From: a bacterium
GTDB lineage: Bacteria > Zhuqueibacterota > Zhuqueibacteria > Zhuqueibacterales > Zhuqueibacteraceae
Assembly (NCBI GenBank): GCA_023150945.1
Contig: JAKLJX010000018.1
Coordinates: 1-64,000, forward strand
Direction: 5' to 3'
DNA: 64,000 nt
In this document: positions 34,120-44,371 of the stretch, in pieces
Layout of the letters: each line of letters opens with the position of its first letter
Numbering within the stretch: the first letter of the stretch is position 1
The notes under the pieces: model-generated
What the model was told of the DNA's origin: nothing
Databases searched by the model: none
What the model saw: the letters and a program-made list of their open reading frames with translations, nothing else
Position numbers and translations under genes: made by a program

Positions 34120-36504
34120 ATGGCCAAGCCCTTCCCCCCGAGTGACTGGAAGAAACCCGCTTCAATCTCACAGTTTCTGATGTCTCTGCTCGTGCCCGCA
34201 TGCCTGCATGCCGGCGTGGGCAACATTACCGAGATTCAAGTGCAGGAGGAGATTCTCACCCTGCATGCCGGTGCCGAGACCGTCGTGTTGCAAGTGTGCC
34301 GGCCCAACATTCTCAGGATCAGCTTTCGCCCGCCGGGCGCCACGGAGCCGGATACGCTGATCGCGCCGCGGAGAAACTGGCCAAAGGTGAGCGTGCGAAT
34401 CGACACCAGCGGGGATCCCTTGGTGATCACCAGCGCGGCATTGCGCCTGGCTATTGCGCGCCGGCCGCTGCGCTTTACGCTCTACGATGCCAACGGCCGG
34501 CAACTGCTGCAGGAAACGCCAGCCGTGGGTCTGCATGAAAACGGCGTTCGTTTGCGCGTGACTGGTGAGCACTTCTACGGCATTCACAACAACTTCACCG
34601 GCAAATTGAGCAAGAACCACGGCGGCACGATCAGCGCCGGCATGCAGGGCCACGCCGGCGCGCCGTTCGTGTGGACCACGGCGGGCTACGGCGTGCTGAT
34701 GAACAGCGACAGCGGCCACATCAAAATCGCCGACGGTCAGTTGGATTTCACGGTGGAACGCGCGCGGCGATTCCGCGGGGCGGCAAAGGACAGTGTGCCA
34801 GCTCCCGCCAAGCCTGCGCTCGAGCTTTATTTTTTGCTCGGGACGCCGCGCGAGATTTTCACCAGCATGACCGCGATTTCCGGAGCCGCGCCACTCTTTC
34901 CCAAGTTCGCCTTCGGCTTCATGAACACCGAGTGGGGCCTGGATCAAACCGAGCTGCTGGGCGATATCAAAACCTACCGCGCCAAGGGCATTCCGCTGGA
35001 TGCCTACATTCTCGACTTCGATTGGATGGCGTACGGCGAGGACAACTACGGTGAATTCCGCTGGGGGCCCAAATTTCCCGACGGCCCGAGCGGCCGCCTC
35101 AAACAGATCACCGATTCGTTGGGCGTGAAGCTGTTCGGCATTCGCAAACCGCGCGTGCATCTCAACACCGAGCAGGGCCGATTCTGCCAGCGCGAGGGGT
35201 ATTTCCTCGACAGCGAGAAGGATTATTTCAGCAAGCAGCAAGTGGGCCGGTTGAATTTTCATTTGCCGGCGGTGCGGCAGTGGTACTTCGATTCGTTCTG
35301 CGAGCGCCAGCGCAGTTTTGCGACCGGCATCATCGGTTACTGGAACGACGAGGCGGACAGCTACGGCGGCAATCTGATGTTTCTGCAAATGCAGCGGGCG
35401 AATTATGAAGGCCAGCGCCGCCGCAACAATCTGCGCGTGTGGTCGATCAACCGCAATTTTTTTCTCGGCGCACAACGCTATGCCTACGGCCACTGGTCGG
35501 GCGACATTCCCACTGGTTTTGAATCCCTGGCGCGCCAGCGGCTCTTCATGCTGAGTAGCGTGGCTTTGGGATCGGCATGGTGGGGAATGGACATCGGCGG
35601 CTTCAACGGCCGGCCCGAGCCGGAGAATTACATACGCTGGCTGCAATTCGGCGCGTTTGTACCGATTTTTCGCGTGCACGGCTCATTTGACCAGGAACGT
35701 GAGCCGTGGCAATACGGCCCCGAAGCCGAGGCCATTGCGAAGAAGTACATTCGCCTGCGCTATGCCCTGCTGCCTTACATCTACTCCCATGCCTGGGAGA
35801 ATCATTTGACTGGACTCGCGCTGGTGCGGCCGCTGGTGTGGGAATATCCAAACGATCCCCAGGTTGCGGAGCTTTATTCGCAATGGCTGTTTGGGGAGTA
35901 CCTGCTGGTTACACCCGTGGTTCAGCCGCAGGCTGACACCGTTTCCGTTTATCTGCCGGCGGGCAATTGGTTCGATTTTTGGACGGGGCAGATGCAAACG
36001 GGCGGCCGGCGTGTGACCGTGCCGGTCAGCTTGCGCGACATTCCCATCTTCGTCAAGGCCGGCGCGATTGTGCCAATGGCACCGGTGGGGCGATTCGTGG
36101 ATGATCCACAGACGCCGCCGACCCCGCTCACGCTGCATTGTTACCCCCAGGGCGCAGGCGCATTCACGCTGTATGAAGACGATGGACTGACCTATGACTA
36201 CGAGCAGGGCCTCTATGCGTTGACGGCCATGACTTTCGCGGATCACGGTGATCATTTGCTTCTGCAGCTCAACGCACGCACGGGCAAGTTTCAGCCGCCG
36301 GCACGAGACTTCGTGGTTGTGATTCATGCGCTGCCCAAAGCGCCGGCAGCGGTTGAGCGCGACGGTGAGCGATTGCGCAAGGAAAAACTGGAGAACGTCC
36401 TGACTGGCGCAGCGCCGGGCTGGGCCTATGATGGCCGCAATCAGATGCTCCATGTTCGTTGGCAGGATCACGGCGGGCCGCAATCACTGCGGGTGGTGCG
36501 CTAA
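34120..36504 (+). CDS. Exported glycoside hydrolase family 31 enzyme
   Basis: Protein of 794 residues. The N-terminus has a hydrophobic stretch after ISQFLMSLLVPACLHAG, consistent with a signal peptide. An N-terminal beta-sandwich (about 30-230) precedes the (beta/alpha)8 catalytic barrel (about 250-590). The barrel has FGFMNTEWG, YILDFDWMAYGED, WNDEAD (nucleophile Asp, usual GH31 region W-x-D), HWSGDIPTGFE (acid/base Asp) and WWGMDIGGFNG, then a C-terminal sandwich with LLVTPVVQPQ and YLPAGNWFDFWTG. Members are alpha-glucosidases, alpha-xylosidases or sulfoquinovosidases; substrate not resolved. ATG 34120 has AGGA 9 nt upstream; the frame is open further upstream without support. Confidence 0.88.
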   Translation: MAKPFPPSDWKKPASISQFLMSLLVPACLHAGVGNITEIQVQEEILTLHAGAETVVLQVCRPNILRISFRPPGATEPDTLIAPRRNWPKVSVRIDTSGDPLVITSAALRLAIARRPLRFTLYDANGRQLLQETPAVGLHENGVRLRVTGEHFYGIHNNFTGKLSKNHGGTISAGMQGHAGAPFVWTTAGYGVLMNSDSGHIKIADGQLDFTVERARRFRGAAKDSVPAPAKPALELYFLLGTPREIFTSMTAISGAAPLFPKFAFGFMNTEWGLDQTELLGDIKTYRAKGIPLDAYILDFDWMAYGEDNYGEFRWGPKFPDGPSGRLKQITDSLGVKLFGIRKPRVHLNTEQGRFCQREGYFLDSEKDYFSKQQVGRLNFHLPAVRQWYFDSFCERQRSFATGIIGYWNDEADSYGGNLMFLQMQRANYEGQRRRNNLRVWSINRNFFLGAQRYAYGHWSGDIPTGFESLARQRLFMLSSVALGSAWWGMDIGGFNGRPEPENYIRWLQFGAFVPIFRVHGSFDQEREPWQYGPEAEAIAKKYIRLRYALLPYIYSHAWENHLTGLALVRPLVWEYPNDPQVAELYSQWLFGEYLLVTPVVQPQADTVSVYLPAGNWFDFWTGQMQTGGRRVTVPVSLRDIPIFVKAGAIVPMAPVGRFVDDPQTPPTPLTLHCYPQGAGAFTLYEDDGLTYDYEQGLYALTAMTFADHGDHLLLQLNARTGKFQPPARDFVVVIHALPKAPAAVERDGERLRKEKLENVLTGAAPGWAYDGRNQMLHVRWQDHGGPQSLRVVR

Positions 36505-36822
36505 CCGCGCCGCCGCCCTGCAAGGACCTTGTGAAGACTCCGGCACAGCCGTGGTCTTGGTGGCTTGCTTCAATTCATTGCGCCGGCCTCGCCTGGTGTA
36601 ATGTTTCGTTGCAGTCTTCATTTCCCTCCTGATCTCACTTTTCTCATTTCGCACTATACGCTTTAGAGATTCCAGTACTTTTGCCCTGAGCTGACACGCT
36701 CACGCGCCGCCGGGGTTTGGCATGGCCGTTGCTCTAACCGGGGTTGTCGATTCATCTTGATCGCAACGTATGTTGACTGACCTGCAGCGGCAGAGAAAAC
36801 CGAAATTGCTTCGGAGGCACAA
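36505..36822. other. 318-bp intergenic region
   Basis: No gene seen. Near its start (about 36519-36545) AAGGACCTTGTGAAGACTCC resembles one arm of the repeats at 32650 and 56166. GGAGG (36813-36817) at its end is the SD of the next gene. Confidence 0.5.
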
Positions 36823-37284
36823 GTGGTGCGGCACCAAATCAACACGCTCCGCAACCGGCTGGTGAGGCGGATCGCAGAAGTCAGGATGCGGGCAGGCACG
36901 TCATTTGTGAAGAAGTGGGAGACACTGCGCGCGCATGCGAGGGCGGGTTTCTCATTTCGGCCAGCAGCGTGTCATGCCGTTCCCGGCATGCTGTGGCTGG
37001 GAATTGCGCTGGGTGTTTTCGCACGCGTGTTGCGGGAGAGCTGGACGCGGCAGGCGTTTCTTGTGAGCCGTGAATACGGCACGCCGGCTGCGCTCTTCTC
37101 CGCTCTTGAAACGACCTACCGCGACATGCCCGACGTCTTCATTGCGGGCGGTATCTGTCTGCTGTTGGCGTTTTTGTCTTTTGGTGCGGGATTCATGGTA
37201 CGGTACCGCCGGCGCACTTCCCCTGCGCGTGCGCGGGAGTTGCGGCGAAACAACGCTCTGGTGGGAGAATCGCATTCGGTGTGA
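36823..37284 (+). CDS. Small membrane protein of unknown function
   Basis: Protein of 153 residues starting at GTG with GGAGG 5 nt upstream. The N-terminal 50 residues are strongly basic. Two hydrophobic helices follow (PGMLWLGIALGVFARVL about 54-70, and FIAGGICLLLAFLSFGAGFMV about 106-126), with a basic C-terminal tail. No family recognised. The SD and the clean two-helix topology support a real gene. Confidence 0.6.
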   Translation: MVRHQINTLRNRLVRRIAEVRMRAGTSFVKKWETLRAHARAGFSFRPAACHAVPGMLWLGIALGVFARVLRESWTRQAFLVSREYGTPAALFSALETTYRDMPDVFIAGGICLLLAFLSFGAGFMVRYRRRTSPARARELRRNNALVGESHSV

Positions 37285-37450
37285 GGCCGGTTCGCGGGTA
37301 GAGCCTGCGACAGCAACGCTGGGACTCCGCCGTTAACCTTCCGCCCGAAGGCGGAAGGTTGGACTATCACGGCGGTATCATGGGCGCAGCTTCTGGCCGT
37401 AGTGAGGTTTGCCAGCGATTGAAATGGGGAGACGGAACTCCCCAGTGGCA

Positions 37451-37505
37451 AGCGTGCGGGCGCTCGCCTAGCGCTGCAGGCGGCAGCGTCGGCGAGGCCC
37501 ACGCT
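37451..37505. repeat. Nested GC-rich inverted repeat
   Basis: Outer AGCGTG...CTCGCC pairs with GGCGAGG...CACGCT, and an inner CGCTGC-AGGCG-GCAGCG stem sits at its centre. The form resembles a REP/BIME-type element; I saw no second copy in the window. Confidence 0.4.
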
Positions 37506-37726
37506 TGTGAGGAACAACTCCCACCGCATCACATCAGCCCGGAATTCAAAGCTCGCAGGGGATAGCCAATTTGAAACCGGCGCTGCTGTGTTCATGGAAT
37601 GCAGCCGTCGCAATGGCGCCATTCAGCCACCAGTGCGGCCAGACTGCGGTGCTCACCCAAGCCCAAGAGGCAGGGAGAATGGCTTGAGGTGGTTGGACAG
37701 CTCTGCGCGAGGCCGTGACAAACAAA

Positions 37727-37775
37727 AAGGCGCCGGCAAGTCCGCTTGGGAAAGAAGGGGACTTGCGGGCGCCTT
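37727..37775 (-). terminator. Terminator for the response-regulator/kinase transcript
   Basis: 17-nt arms (37727-37743 and 37759-37775) pair with one mismatch. On the minus strand the stem is followed by TTTTTGTTTG. It lies about 200 bp past the regulator stop. Confidence 0.75.
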
Positions 37776-37978
37776 CGACTTACAAGCCCGGAGCTTGTCT
37801 GGCAAGGCTGGCGACAGTCTCATTTGAGCGCTGGCCCCAATGAGCCTGCTCGCACCTGTCGTTCAATCGACTCGCTTTGGCCGCCTGCGAGGAGAAGTTC
37901 AAAAACTCGCATTAAAGTACGCCAGTTCCACCAGCGTGCGGAAAATTCGGTTGGTGAAATTCTGCCGGCGCAGCCGCC

Positions 37979-38746
37979 TCATGCGCCCCTGGCACTGCCG
38001 CCAATCGGCTGATGATTGGCCGCGAGCAGTTCTTCCAAACGGTGACGCAACGCCGCCAGTTCCTTCGATTTGAAGGATCCCTTGGTGCGCTCCAGCACGG
38101 TTACCGCATGCGCAATGGCCTGGCATAACTCGGCATGGCGCGGGCAATTGATGATGTGGCAGGCGTGTGCTTGGGGCTGGCTGTTGCTCAAGGAATGCGC
38201 CAGGTTCTTCAAATCCGCGACGCTCGCCAGGATGTTGCGAATGGCATAGTGCAGGAAAATGTCCACGCCGGAGGAGGGCGAGCCCAGCGGCAGGCCGGCC
38301 TGCGCCACCAGGGCACTCATTTCCTGCTGCACCTCCTGCATTTGTTCGCGCGCGTGTTCGAACATTCGCATGGTTTGTGAGCGAATGACGGCTTCCCGCA
38401 CCAGGCGCAGAAAATCCTCGATGGGCGTGGGTTTGACCATGTAGCCCACCACCGACAAACGCGTCGATTTGATGGCAGTCTCCAGCGAAGGGTAGCCGGT
38501 GACAAGAATGACCGGCAGGCCCGCGGCGAGGGTGGGCAGCATTTCGATGAATTCCAGATCATCATTGCCGGGCATTTTGATATCCGCCACCAGCAAATCA
38601 TAGCGCTGCCCGGCGAGCAGGCGGCGCGCGTCATGGGCATCGACCGCGCAGTCGCAAGCGTAGCCCTCATCACGCAGCAAATCCGCGGTCACTTCCGCGA
38701 AACCAACTTCATCATCGGCAATCAGTATTCGGCCCAATTCGTTCAT
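37979..38746 (-). CDS. Response regulator with a helical Cys/His-bearing C-terminal domain
   Basis: Protein of 255 residues. Residues 5-120 are a receiver: IADDEV acidic pair, phospho-acceptor in LLVADIKMPGND, Thr in LVTGYPS, Lys in MVKPTP. The remaining 130 residues are predominantly helical, with a coiled-coil-like stretch (HAREQMQEVQQEMSALV) and a cluster ACHIINCPRHAELC that could bind a metal. It has no HTH, GGDEF or AAA domain. ATG 38746 has GGAGAAA upstream and lies inside the 3' end of the kinase gene (35-bp overlap), so kinase and regulator are co-translated partners. Confidence 0.85.
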   Translation of the reverse strand: MNELGRILIADDEVGFAEVTADLLRDEGYACDCAVDAHDARRLLAGQRYDLLVADIKMPGNDDLEFIEMLPTLAAGLPVILVTGYPSLETAIKSTRLSVVGYMVKPTPIEDFLRLVREAVIRSQTMRMFEHAREQMQEVQQEMSALVAQAGLPLGSPSSGVDIFLHYAIRNILASVADLKNLAHSLSNSQPQAHACHIINCPRHAELCQAIAHAVTVLERTKGSFKSKELAALRHRLEELLAANHQPIGGSARGA

Positions 38747-41700
38747 GTGTTTCTCCACGGGAAGGAAGCGGCACGGAGACCCTGAAGGTCGTGCCTTGTC
38801 CACTGCGGCTGTCGAATGCAATCACACCATTCATGCTTTCCACCAAGCTTTTGCAGATTGCCAAACCCAACCCCAGTCCGCCGGTCGCGGACTTGTTCTT
38901 GGTCGTGAAAAACGGCTCGAACACGCGCGAGCCGATCTCCTCCGGAATGCCGGCACCCCGATCTCTCACCGCGAGCAGCAGTCTGTTTGCGGCGATTTCC
39001 ACCTGCACGCACACTTCGCCCCCGGCTGGCGAAGCTTCGACGGCATTCAACAGGAGATTGTACAACACCTGCCGCAACTGGTTCTCCGGCAGAGTGATCG
39101 GCGCGCCGGTGTGCGGCACGTCAAGCCGGAGCTGGACGCGGCTTTCCTGGGCCTTGGGTTGCATGAGCGCGACGATTTCTCCGATGGTTTCTTCGACGTG
39201 AAAGGCGCGCGGCGCTTCGCGATGCGGCCGGTGCAAGTCGAGCATCTGGCGCACGATTTGGGCAATGCGGTCGATTTCCTTGTGGATGGTGCCGAGGTGA
39301 TGATAATGGCGGTGGCCCGGCGGCACCGCGCGGCTCACCAGTTGGCAGGCTGTTTGAATGATGCCGAGCGGATTGTTGATCTCGTGCGCGATGCGCGCCG
39401 CCATGCGGCCGGTGGCGGCGAGTTTTTCGGTTTCGATGCGCTGCCGCTCCAGCTCTTTGATGCGGACCGTGCGCTGTTCGACCAGCCGCTCCAAATCTTC
39501 CATGTAATCGTGCAGTTGTTCTTCCAGGCGTTTGCGGTCGGTGATATCCAGCGCGGTGCCCAGCACGGCGGCCTCGCCCTGATAGTCGATCGGGCTGGTG
39601 GTGAAGTCAATCCACTTCGCGTGGCCGTCTTTGGCGAGGATTCGCAGCTCATGGCGTGCCTGCGGCAATTCGCCGTTGCCGTGGGCCGAGCACTCGACTT
39701 GAAAATCAGGATGCATGAGGTGCCGGAAATTCATTTGCAGCAGTTCCTCGTGCGCATAGCCGGTGATTCTTTCCGCCGCCGGGTTGACATAGCGCACCTG
39801 CTCTCCGCGGAAGATGAAAATGCCCGCGGTCGCCATTTCCGCGAGCGTGCGGAATTTGGTCTCGCTCTCCTGCAAGGCCCGCGTGCGCGCCGCCACACGA
39901 TGTTCCAATTCTTCGTTGAGGCGGCGAATCTCACGCTCCGCCTGTTTGCGTCCGGTGATGTCTTCACACACAATCAAAATCAACCATTCGCCGGCGGGAC
40001 TCTGCAGGGCGCGCGCGAATTCTCCCACCCAAAGCAGGCTGCCGTCCTTGCGAATCTTGCGCAGCTCCCAATAGCTCGTGCGCGGTGAGGTCTGCAGACA
40101 GAGCTGCACCTGCTGGAGCACCGCCTGCCGGTCCTCGGGATGAAAGACCTGCAGCACCGAGCTGCCCACTAATTCCTCCGCCCGGTATCCCAGTTCTTCC
40201 GCGCCGTAGCGGTTGACAGACAGCACCGTGCCCTGTGCATCGATGGTGAAGTACATCGAGGGATTGTCGTCGAACAGCGCGCGGTAGCGTTCCTCCGAGG
40301 CCAGCACCTGCCGGTGGAGACGGGCGTTGTCGATGGCGAGTGCCGCCTGGCCGGCAAAGGCCACCAACAGCTCCAAATCGCTCTCATGAAACACCGCCGG
40401 CCGCGTCGCCTCCAGGCTGAGCACGCCCAGCACCTCCTCGCGCAGAATCAGGGGCGCCACCACGGCACTGCGCAGCGCGCGGACTTCTGCGATTTCGCCC
40501 GCAGAGCGCAAGGCCGCGTCGGCATGATTATCCACGATGATCATCGGCTGCCGTGAGCCGGCCACATACGCGGCATGGCCCTCCGCCGCGGCGAAAGTCA
40601 ATTGCGCGACGCGCGGATCCTGGTAGCCAAACGTGCTGCGCACTTTCAACCTCCGGCGGTTGGCCTCCCACAGTAAAATGGCGCCTTTTTCCGCGGCCGG
40701 CACCGCCTCTTGCGCCGCGCGCAGAATTTGGCGCAACAGCCCGTCCAAGTCGAGTGTTCGCAACAACGCTTTGTTGGCCAGCACCAGTGCCGTTTGGGTG
40801 CGGGCGTAGCGCTCCAGCAGCTCTTCCGCCTGCTTGCGCGCCGAGATGTCATAGTATCCGCTCAGCAAAGCCGGTTCGCCGTTGAATTCGAGGCGTTGGC
40901 AGGAAGCCAGCACCCAGAAGGAAGTGCCGTCAGGCCTGCGGAGCTTCACTTCCTGGTTGTGAATGCTGCCGGCTCGGGCGATGATTTCAAGAAGCTTGGT
41001 ACGCTCTTGCGGGTTGTCATACAAACTCAGGCTGTGCAACGCCGTCATCTTCTCGCGCGGCACAGCCAACAGGCGGGCAACGTGTTGGTTGGCGAAGAGA
41101 ATGGCGCCATCCGACCAGCGGGTCACCGTCATGGCGATGGGAGAGGCCTCGGCAATCAGGCGGAAGGCCTCGAATTCGCGCACGGTCTTTTCCGCGAGCT
41201 TGCGCGCGGTGATGTCGCGCACGATGGCCAGGGTTTCTTCATTCTCGCTGCTCACCAGGTAGGCTTCAAAATGGAGAACCTGGCCGGCGGTGGGCAGCTC
41301 GTAATCCACCACCTGCATTTGCCCGGTTTGGCGGGCGCGGTCGATGGCCTGGTTGATCATGCGCGCGATCGGCGCGGGGAGAATGTCCGTGATGCTTTTG
41401 CCGAGAAATTCCTGCGGTGAAGTGTACGTCTTGAAATGTGGCGCGGCGAAGAACTCAAGAAAGGTCCGTTGGCGGCTGAGGCGAAAAATGGCATCGGGCA
41501 GCGCCTGCAGGATGGCCTTGTTCTTGGCATCGCTGGCGCGCAGTTGTGCCGTACGCTCGGTGATCAGTTGCTCCAGTCTCGTTTGTTTGACTTCCAGGTG
41601 ATGCAGGCGCCAGCGATAGCCGCCATACACCATCAGGCTCAGCACCAGGCCGGCGAGCAGTGCGAACCAGCCAGTTTGATAGAAGTGCGGCGCAATCGCA

Positions 41701-43970
41701 AAGCGCAAGCTCGCACCGGCTTCGTTCCACACGTTGTTTTCGTTGCAGGCGATCACACGAAAGCGATAGTTGCCGGGGGCGAGATTGGTGTAGTAGGCTG
41801 TCCGCCGCGTGCCGGCTTCGATCCAACCGGCATCGTAGCCTTCCAGCCGGTAGCGGAATTGCACGTTTTGCGGCTGGCGCAGACTGGCGGCGGTATAGTT
41901 GATCGAGATATTCTTGCTGTTCGGCGACAACTGCAGGTGATCCCGCCAAACCACCGCCACCGTGTCGACCAACACGTCCTCGATGTGCACCGGCGGCGGC
42001 AGGGGGTTGATGATCTGCTGCTGGGGATCAACGATGGCCACGCCTTTCATGGTGGGAAACCACAAGCGCCCGGCGCGGTCTTTCCAGCCTTTGGGAAAGC
42101 CCATGGCATTGCCCTCTTTGACGCGCAGGCCTTCACTCCGGCCGTAAGCCACGCACGGCAGTTTGACGATCCGGCCGGCCTCCAGATCCGCGAAATCGTT
42201 CTTGTGCACCTGCCAGATGCCGCGGTCGCTGCTCATCCAAAGATAGCCTGCGTCATCTTCCAGGATGGCCCAGACGTAGTTGTCGAACAACCCGTGCTTG
42301 GTCGTGAAATTCCGGGAAACGCCCGCCTTGCGGCGAATGACACCGTTGCCCAGCGTGCCCAGCCAGAGCGTGCCGTCAGCCTCTTCGTAGCAGCAGCGTG
42401 TGTCGAGGCTTTCGCTTTCGACCGGCCCGGTGTGCAGAGGGGCACCGGACTTCACGCGCAGTAGGCTTCCCCATTTGCCGATCCAAAAGTTGCCGGCGCG
42501 ATCGCGATGAAACCAATAGATGCAGTCGCCATCGCGCAAATTCGGGCGCCACAGGCGGAAGACGCCGTTCGCATTGATGGAAACGTCACCGTTGAGGGTG
42601 CCGGCCCACAGGTGGCCGACGCCATCGTCATAGAGGACGCGGATTCTGCTGCGCTCCGGCGCGGTGGGCGGGGAATGAAAGCGGCTGCCGTCGAAGCGGG
42701 CGAGGCCTGCCTCGGTGCCCACCCAGAGCGTTCCGCGCTCGTCAGGGCCAACAGCAAAAACATCGTTGCAGGGCAGCCCGTCTGCGGTTGTAAAGGTGGT
42801 GATATTTTCACGCTGCAGCCGGTTCAAGCCGGAGTTGGAGCCGATCCAGATGCTGCCGGCCGAATCCTGGAACACGCAACGCGCCGGTCCGGGAGAGAGC
42901 CCTTCTGATTTGCCCAGCATCGTCACGCGGCCGGCTTTGAAGCGGTAAAGCCGGCTGTAGCTGCCCACCCACAGGCAACCTTCGCGATCTTCATAGAGCG
43001 AACGGCAGCGGCCATCCGGCAGGCCCTGCGGCACGGTGAAGCTGTCGAAACGGCCATGACGCCAGCGGCTCAAGCCTTCTTCCGTTGCGGCCCAAATGGT
43101 GCCGGCGCGATCTTCGTATACCCTCCAAACGCGGTCATGCGCCAGGCCGGCGGCAGTGGTGTAGGTGCTGATCCGGCCCTCGTGATGGCGCAGCAAACCG
43201 GCATCGTGTGTGCCGATCCAGACGGCGCCGTTGCGATCGGCCAGGAGGCAGAGTACCCGGCTGCCCTCTTTGCTGAGGAAGGGCGCGGCGGGTTGCTGCT
43301 CTGCCGGCCGCCAGCGAAACACTTTCTGATTGATCGCTAACCAAACGTATCCGGCTTGGTCAACCGAAAGCGCCTGCGAGCGGATTCTGGCGATGCTGTC
43401 GGGCAGGGCAAAGGATTCGAGTTTGCCGGCCTGCCAGCGATGCAGCCCCTGCGTCACGTGAATCCAGAGGGCGCCATCTGGCGCCGCGCAGACGGACCAA
43501 ACGGAGTTGCTGGCCAAGCCGTCGGCGGTGGTCAGGGCGGTGAACTGTCCGTTCTTCCAGCGCACCAGGCCGCTTTCACCGGTGGCGATCCACAGACTGC
43601 TGTCGGCAGCGGTGAGCAACGTGCGCAGGACATTGTTCTGGAAAACCGGCGTGTTTTCGAAATTGTAGACCACGAAGCGCACGCCGTCAAAGCGCACCAG
43701 GCCGCCCGCGGTGGCCAGCCAGAGATAGCCGTCCGGTGTTTGCGTGATGCTGGTGATATTGCCATGCGGCAGGCCGTTCTCATCACCCCAAGCATCAAGC
43801 ACGAATTGCGTGAGCGATTTGTTCGGGTCAAGCGAGGGTAAGGCCGGCATTTGTGCCAGTGCAGCCGGCGCCAGCAAGAGGAGAGTACAAATGAGCAGGT
43901 GGCAGGCGACCCCCGGCGCCGACGCGGAATGAGACAGCGGATTTGTTTGTTTCTGCGTGGGCGCGGGCAT
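38712..43970 (-). CDS. Propeller sensor histidine kinase with four PAS and one GAF domain
   Basis: Membrane kinase of 1752 residues. The signal peptide/TM ends about residue 40 (LLICTLLLLAPAALAQ). A periplasmic two-component-regulator propeller (about 50-670) has repeated DGxLWIGTxxGLxR units, then a Y_Y_Y domain (FRYRLEGYDAGW) and a TM helix (about 775-795). Cytoplasmic PAS, PAS, GAF, PAS and PAS domains follow, each ending in DITxRKxAE. HisKA (MAARIAHEINNPLGII, phospho-His) and HATPase (NAVEAS, DRGAGIP, GLGLGLAICKSL) end it. This resembles hybrid two-component systems of Bacteroidetes, but its receiver is a separate overlapping gene. Start 43970 is chosen for the signal peptide; no strong SD is seen there. 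Confidence 0.88.
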   Translation of the reverse strand: MPAPTQKQTNPLSHSASAPGVACHLLICTLLLLAPAALAQMPALPSLDPNKSLTQFVLDAWGDENGLPHGNITSITQTPDGYLWLATAGGLVRFDGVRFVVYNFENTPVFQNNVLRTLLTAADSSLWIATGESGLVRWKNGQFTALTTADGLASNSVWSVCAAPDGALWIHVTQGLHRWQAGKLESFALPDSIARIRSQALSVDQAGYVWLAINQKVFRWRPAEQQPAAPFLSKEGSRVLCLLADRNGAVWIGTHDAGLLRHHEGRISTYTTAAGLAHDRVWRVYEDRAGTIWAATEEGLSRWRHGRFDSFTVPQGLPDGRCRSLYEDREGCLWVGSYSRLYRFKAGRVTMLGKSEGLSPGPARCVFQDSAGSIWIGSNSGLNRLQRENITTFTTADGLPCNDVFAVGPDERGTLWVGTEAGLARFDGSRFHSPPTAPERSRIRVLYDDGVGHLWAGTLNGDVSINANGVFRLWRPNLRDGDCIYWFHRDRAGNFWIGKWGSLLRVKSGAPLHTGPVESESLDTRCCYEEADGTLWLGTLGNGVIRRKAGVSRNFTTKHGLFDNYVWAILEDDAGYLWMSSDRGIWQVHKNDFADLEAGRIVKLPCVAYGRSEGLRVKEGNAMGFPKGWKDRAGRLWFPTMKGVAIVDPQQQIINPLPPPVHIEDVLVDTVAVVWRDHLQLSPNSKNISINYTAASLRQPQNVQFRYRLEGYDAGWIEAGTRRTAYYTNLAPGNYRFRVIACNENNVWNEAGASLRFAIAPHFYQTGWFALLAGLVLSLMVYGGYRWRLHHLEVKQTRLEQLITERTAQLRASDAKNKAILQALPDAIFRLSRQRTFLEFFAAPHFKTYTSPQEFLGKSITDILPAPIARMINQAIDRARQTGQMQVVDYELPTAGQVLHFEAYLVSSENEETLAIVRDITARKLAEKTVREFEAFRLIAEASPIAMTVTRWSDGAILFANQHVARLLAVPREKMTALHSLSLYDNPQERTKLLEIIARAGSIHNQEVKLRRPDGTSFWVLASCQRLEFNGEPALLSGYYDISARKQAEELLERYARTQTALVLANKALLRTLDLDGLLRQILRAAQEAVPAAEKGAILLWEANRRRLKVRSTFGYQDPRVAQLTFAAAEGHAAYVAGSRQPMIIVDNHADAALRSAGEIAEVRALRSAVVAPLILREEVLGVLSLEATRPAVFHESDLELLVAFAGQAALAIDNARLHRQVLASEERYRALFDDNPSMYFTIDAQGTVLSVNRYGAEELGYRAEELVGSSVLQVFHPEDRQAVLQQVQLCLQTSPRTSYWELRKIRKDGSLLWVGEFARALQSPAGEWLILIVCEDITGRKQAEREIRRLNEELEHRVAARTRALQESETKFRTLAEMATAGIFIFRGEQVRYVNPAAERITGYAHEELLQMNFRHLMHPDFQVECSAHGNGELPQARHELRILAKDGHAKWIDFTTSPIDYQGEAAVLGTALDITDRKRLEEQLHDYMEDLERLVEQRTVRIKELERQRIETEKLAATGRMAARIAHEINNPLGIIQTACQLVSRAVPPGHRHYHHLGTIHKEIDRIAQIVRQMLDLHRPHREAPRAFHVEETIGEIVALMQPKAQESRVQLRLDVPHTGAPITLPENQLRQVLYNLLLNAVEASPAGGEVCVQVEIAANRLLLAVRDRGAGIPEEIGSRVFEPFFTTKNKSATGGLGLGLAICKSLVESMNGVIAFDSRSGQGTTFRVSVPLPSRGETHERIGPNTDCR

Positions 43971-44371
43971 GGCTGTGGGAGCAAGAAGAGATTCCGGGTC
44001 GGTGACCAATTCGACGGTCTGGCCGCAATTGCCTGCAGCCGGAACGGTTCGAGGTCGCGGTGGTCTTGCGGGTGCGCACCTGCCGTGCGAGGTCGAGCCG
44101 TGGAGAATTCGACGGCGGGCCTGTAATCGCCGAAAACCATGCAGCGCGCGAGCGGTTGTCCACTCCAACCGGCAATCATACCAGCAAAGCGGCATAAATG
44201 CAGACCAGCGGCGGCGAGCTGGTGAACTTGGCAGTGAGCAAGTCAGCCGATTTTTTCGTGGAGATTGGAATTCGGCGGCACGGGTAGGGGAGGTCTCTTC
44301 ACACAACCAAATACGGCAACCGACTGGTTTTTCGCGAGCGGCGAGGCAGAAGCGAGGGCGGACAAAGGGTT

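Larger units (their letters stand above)
37285..37978. other. 694-bp intergenic region with several hairpins
   Basis: No convincing gene; three open frames of 68-106 codons lack SDs and recognisable patterns. It holds a perfect 11-bp hairpin (37335-37345 with 37350-37360, loop CGAA) without a T-run, a nested GC-rich hairpin (37451-37505) and a minus-strand terminator (37727-37775). Confidence 0.5.

Noticed and set aside
34168..35679. 503-codon minus-strand open frame
   Set aside because: Antisense to the GH31 gene, which has catalytic motifs in the sense frame.
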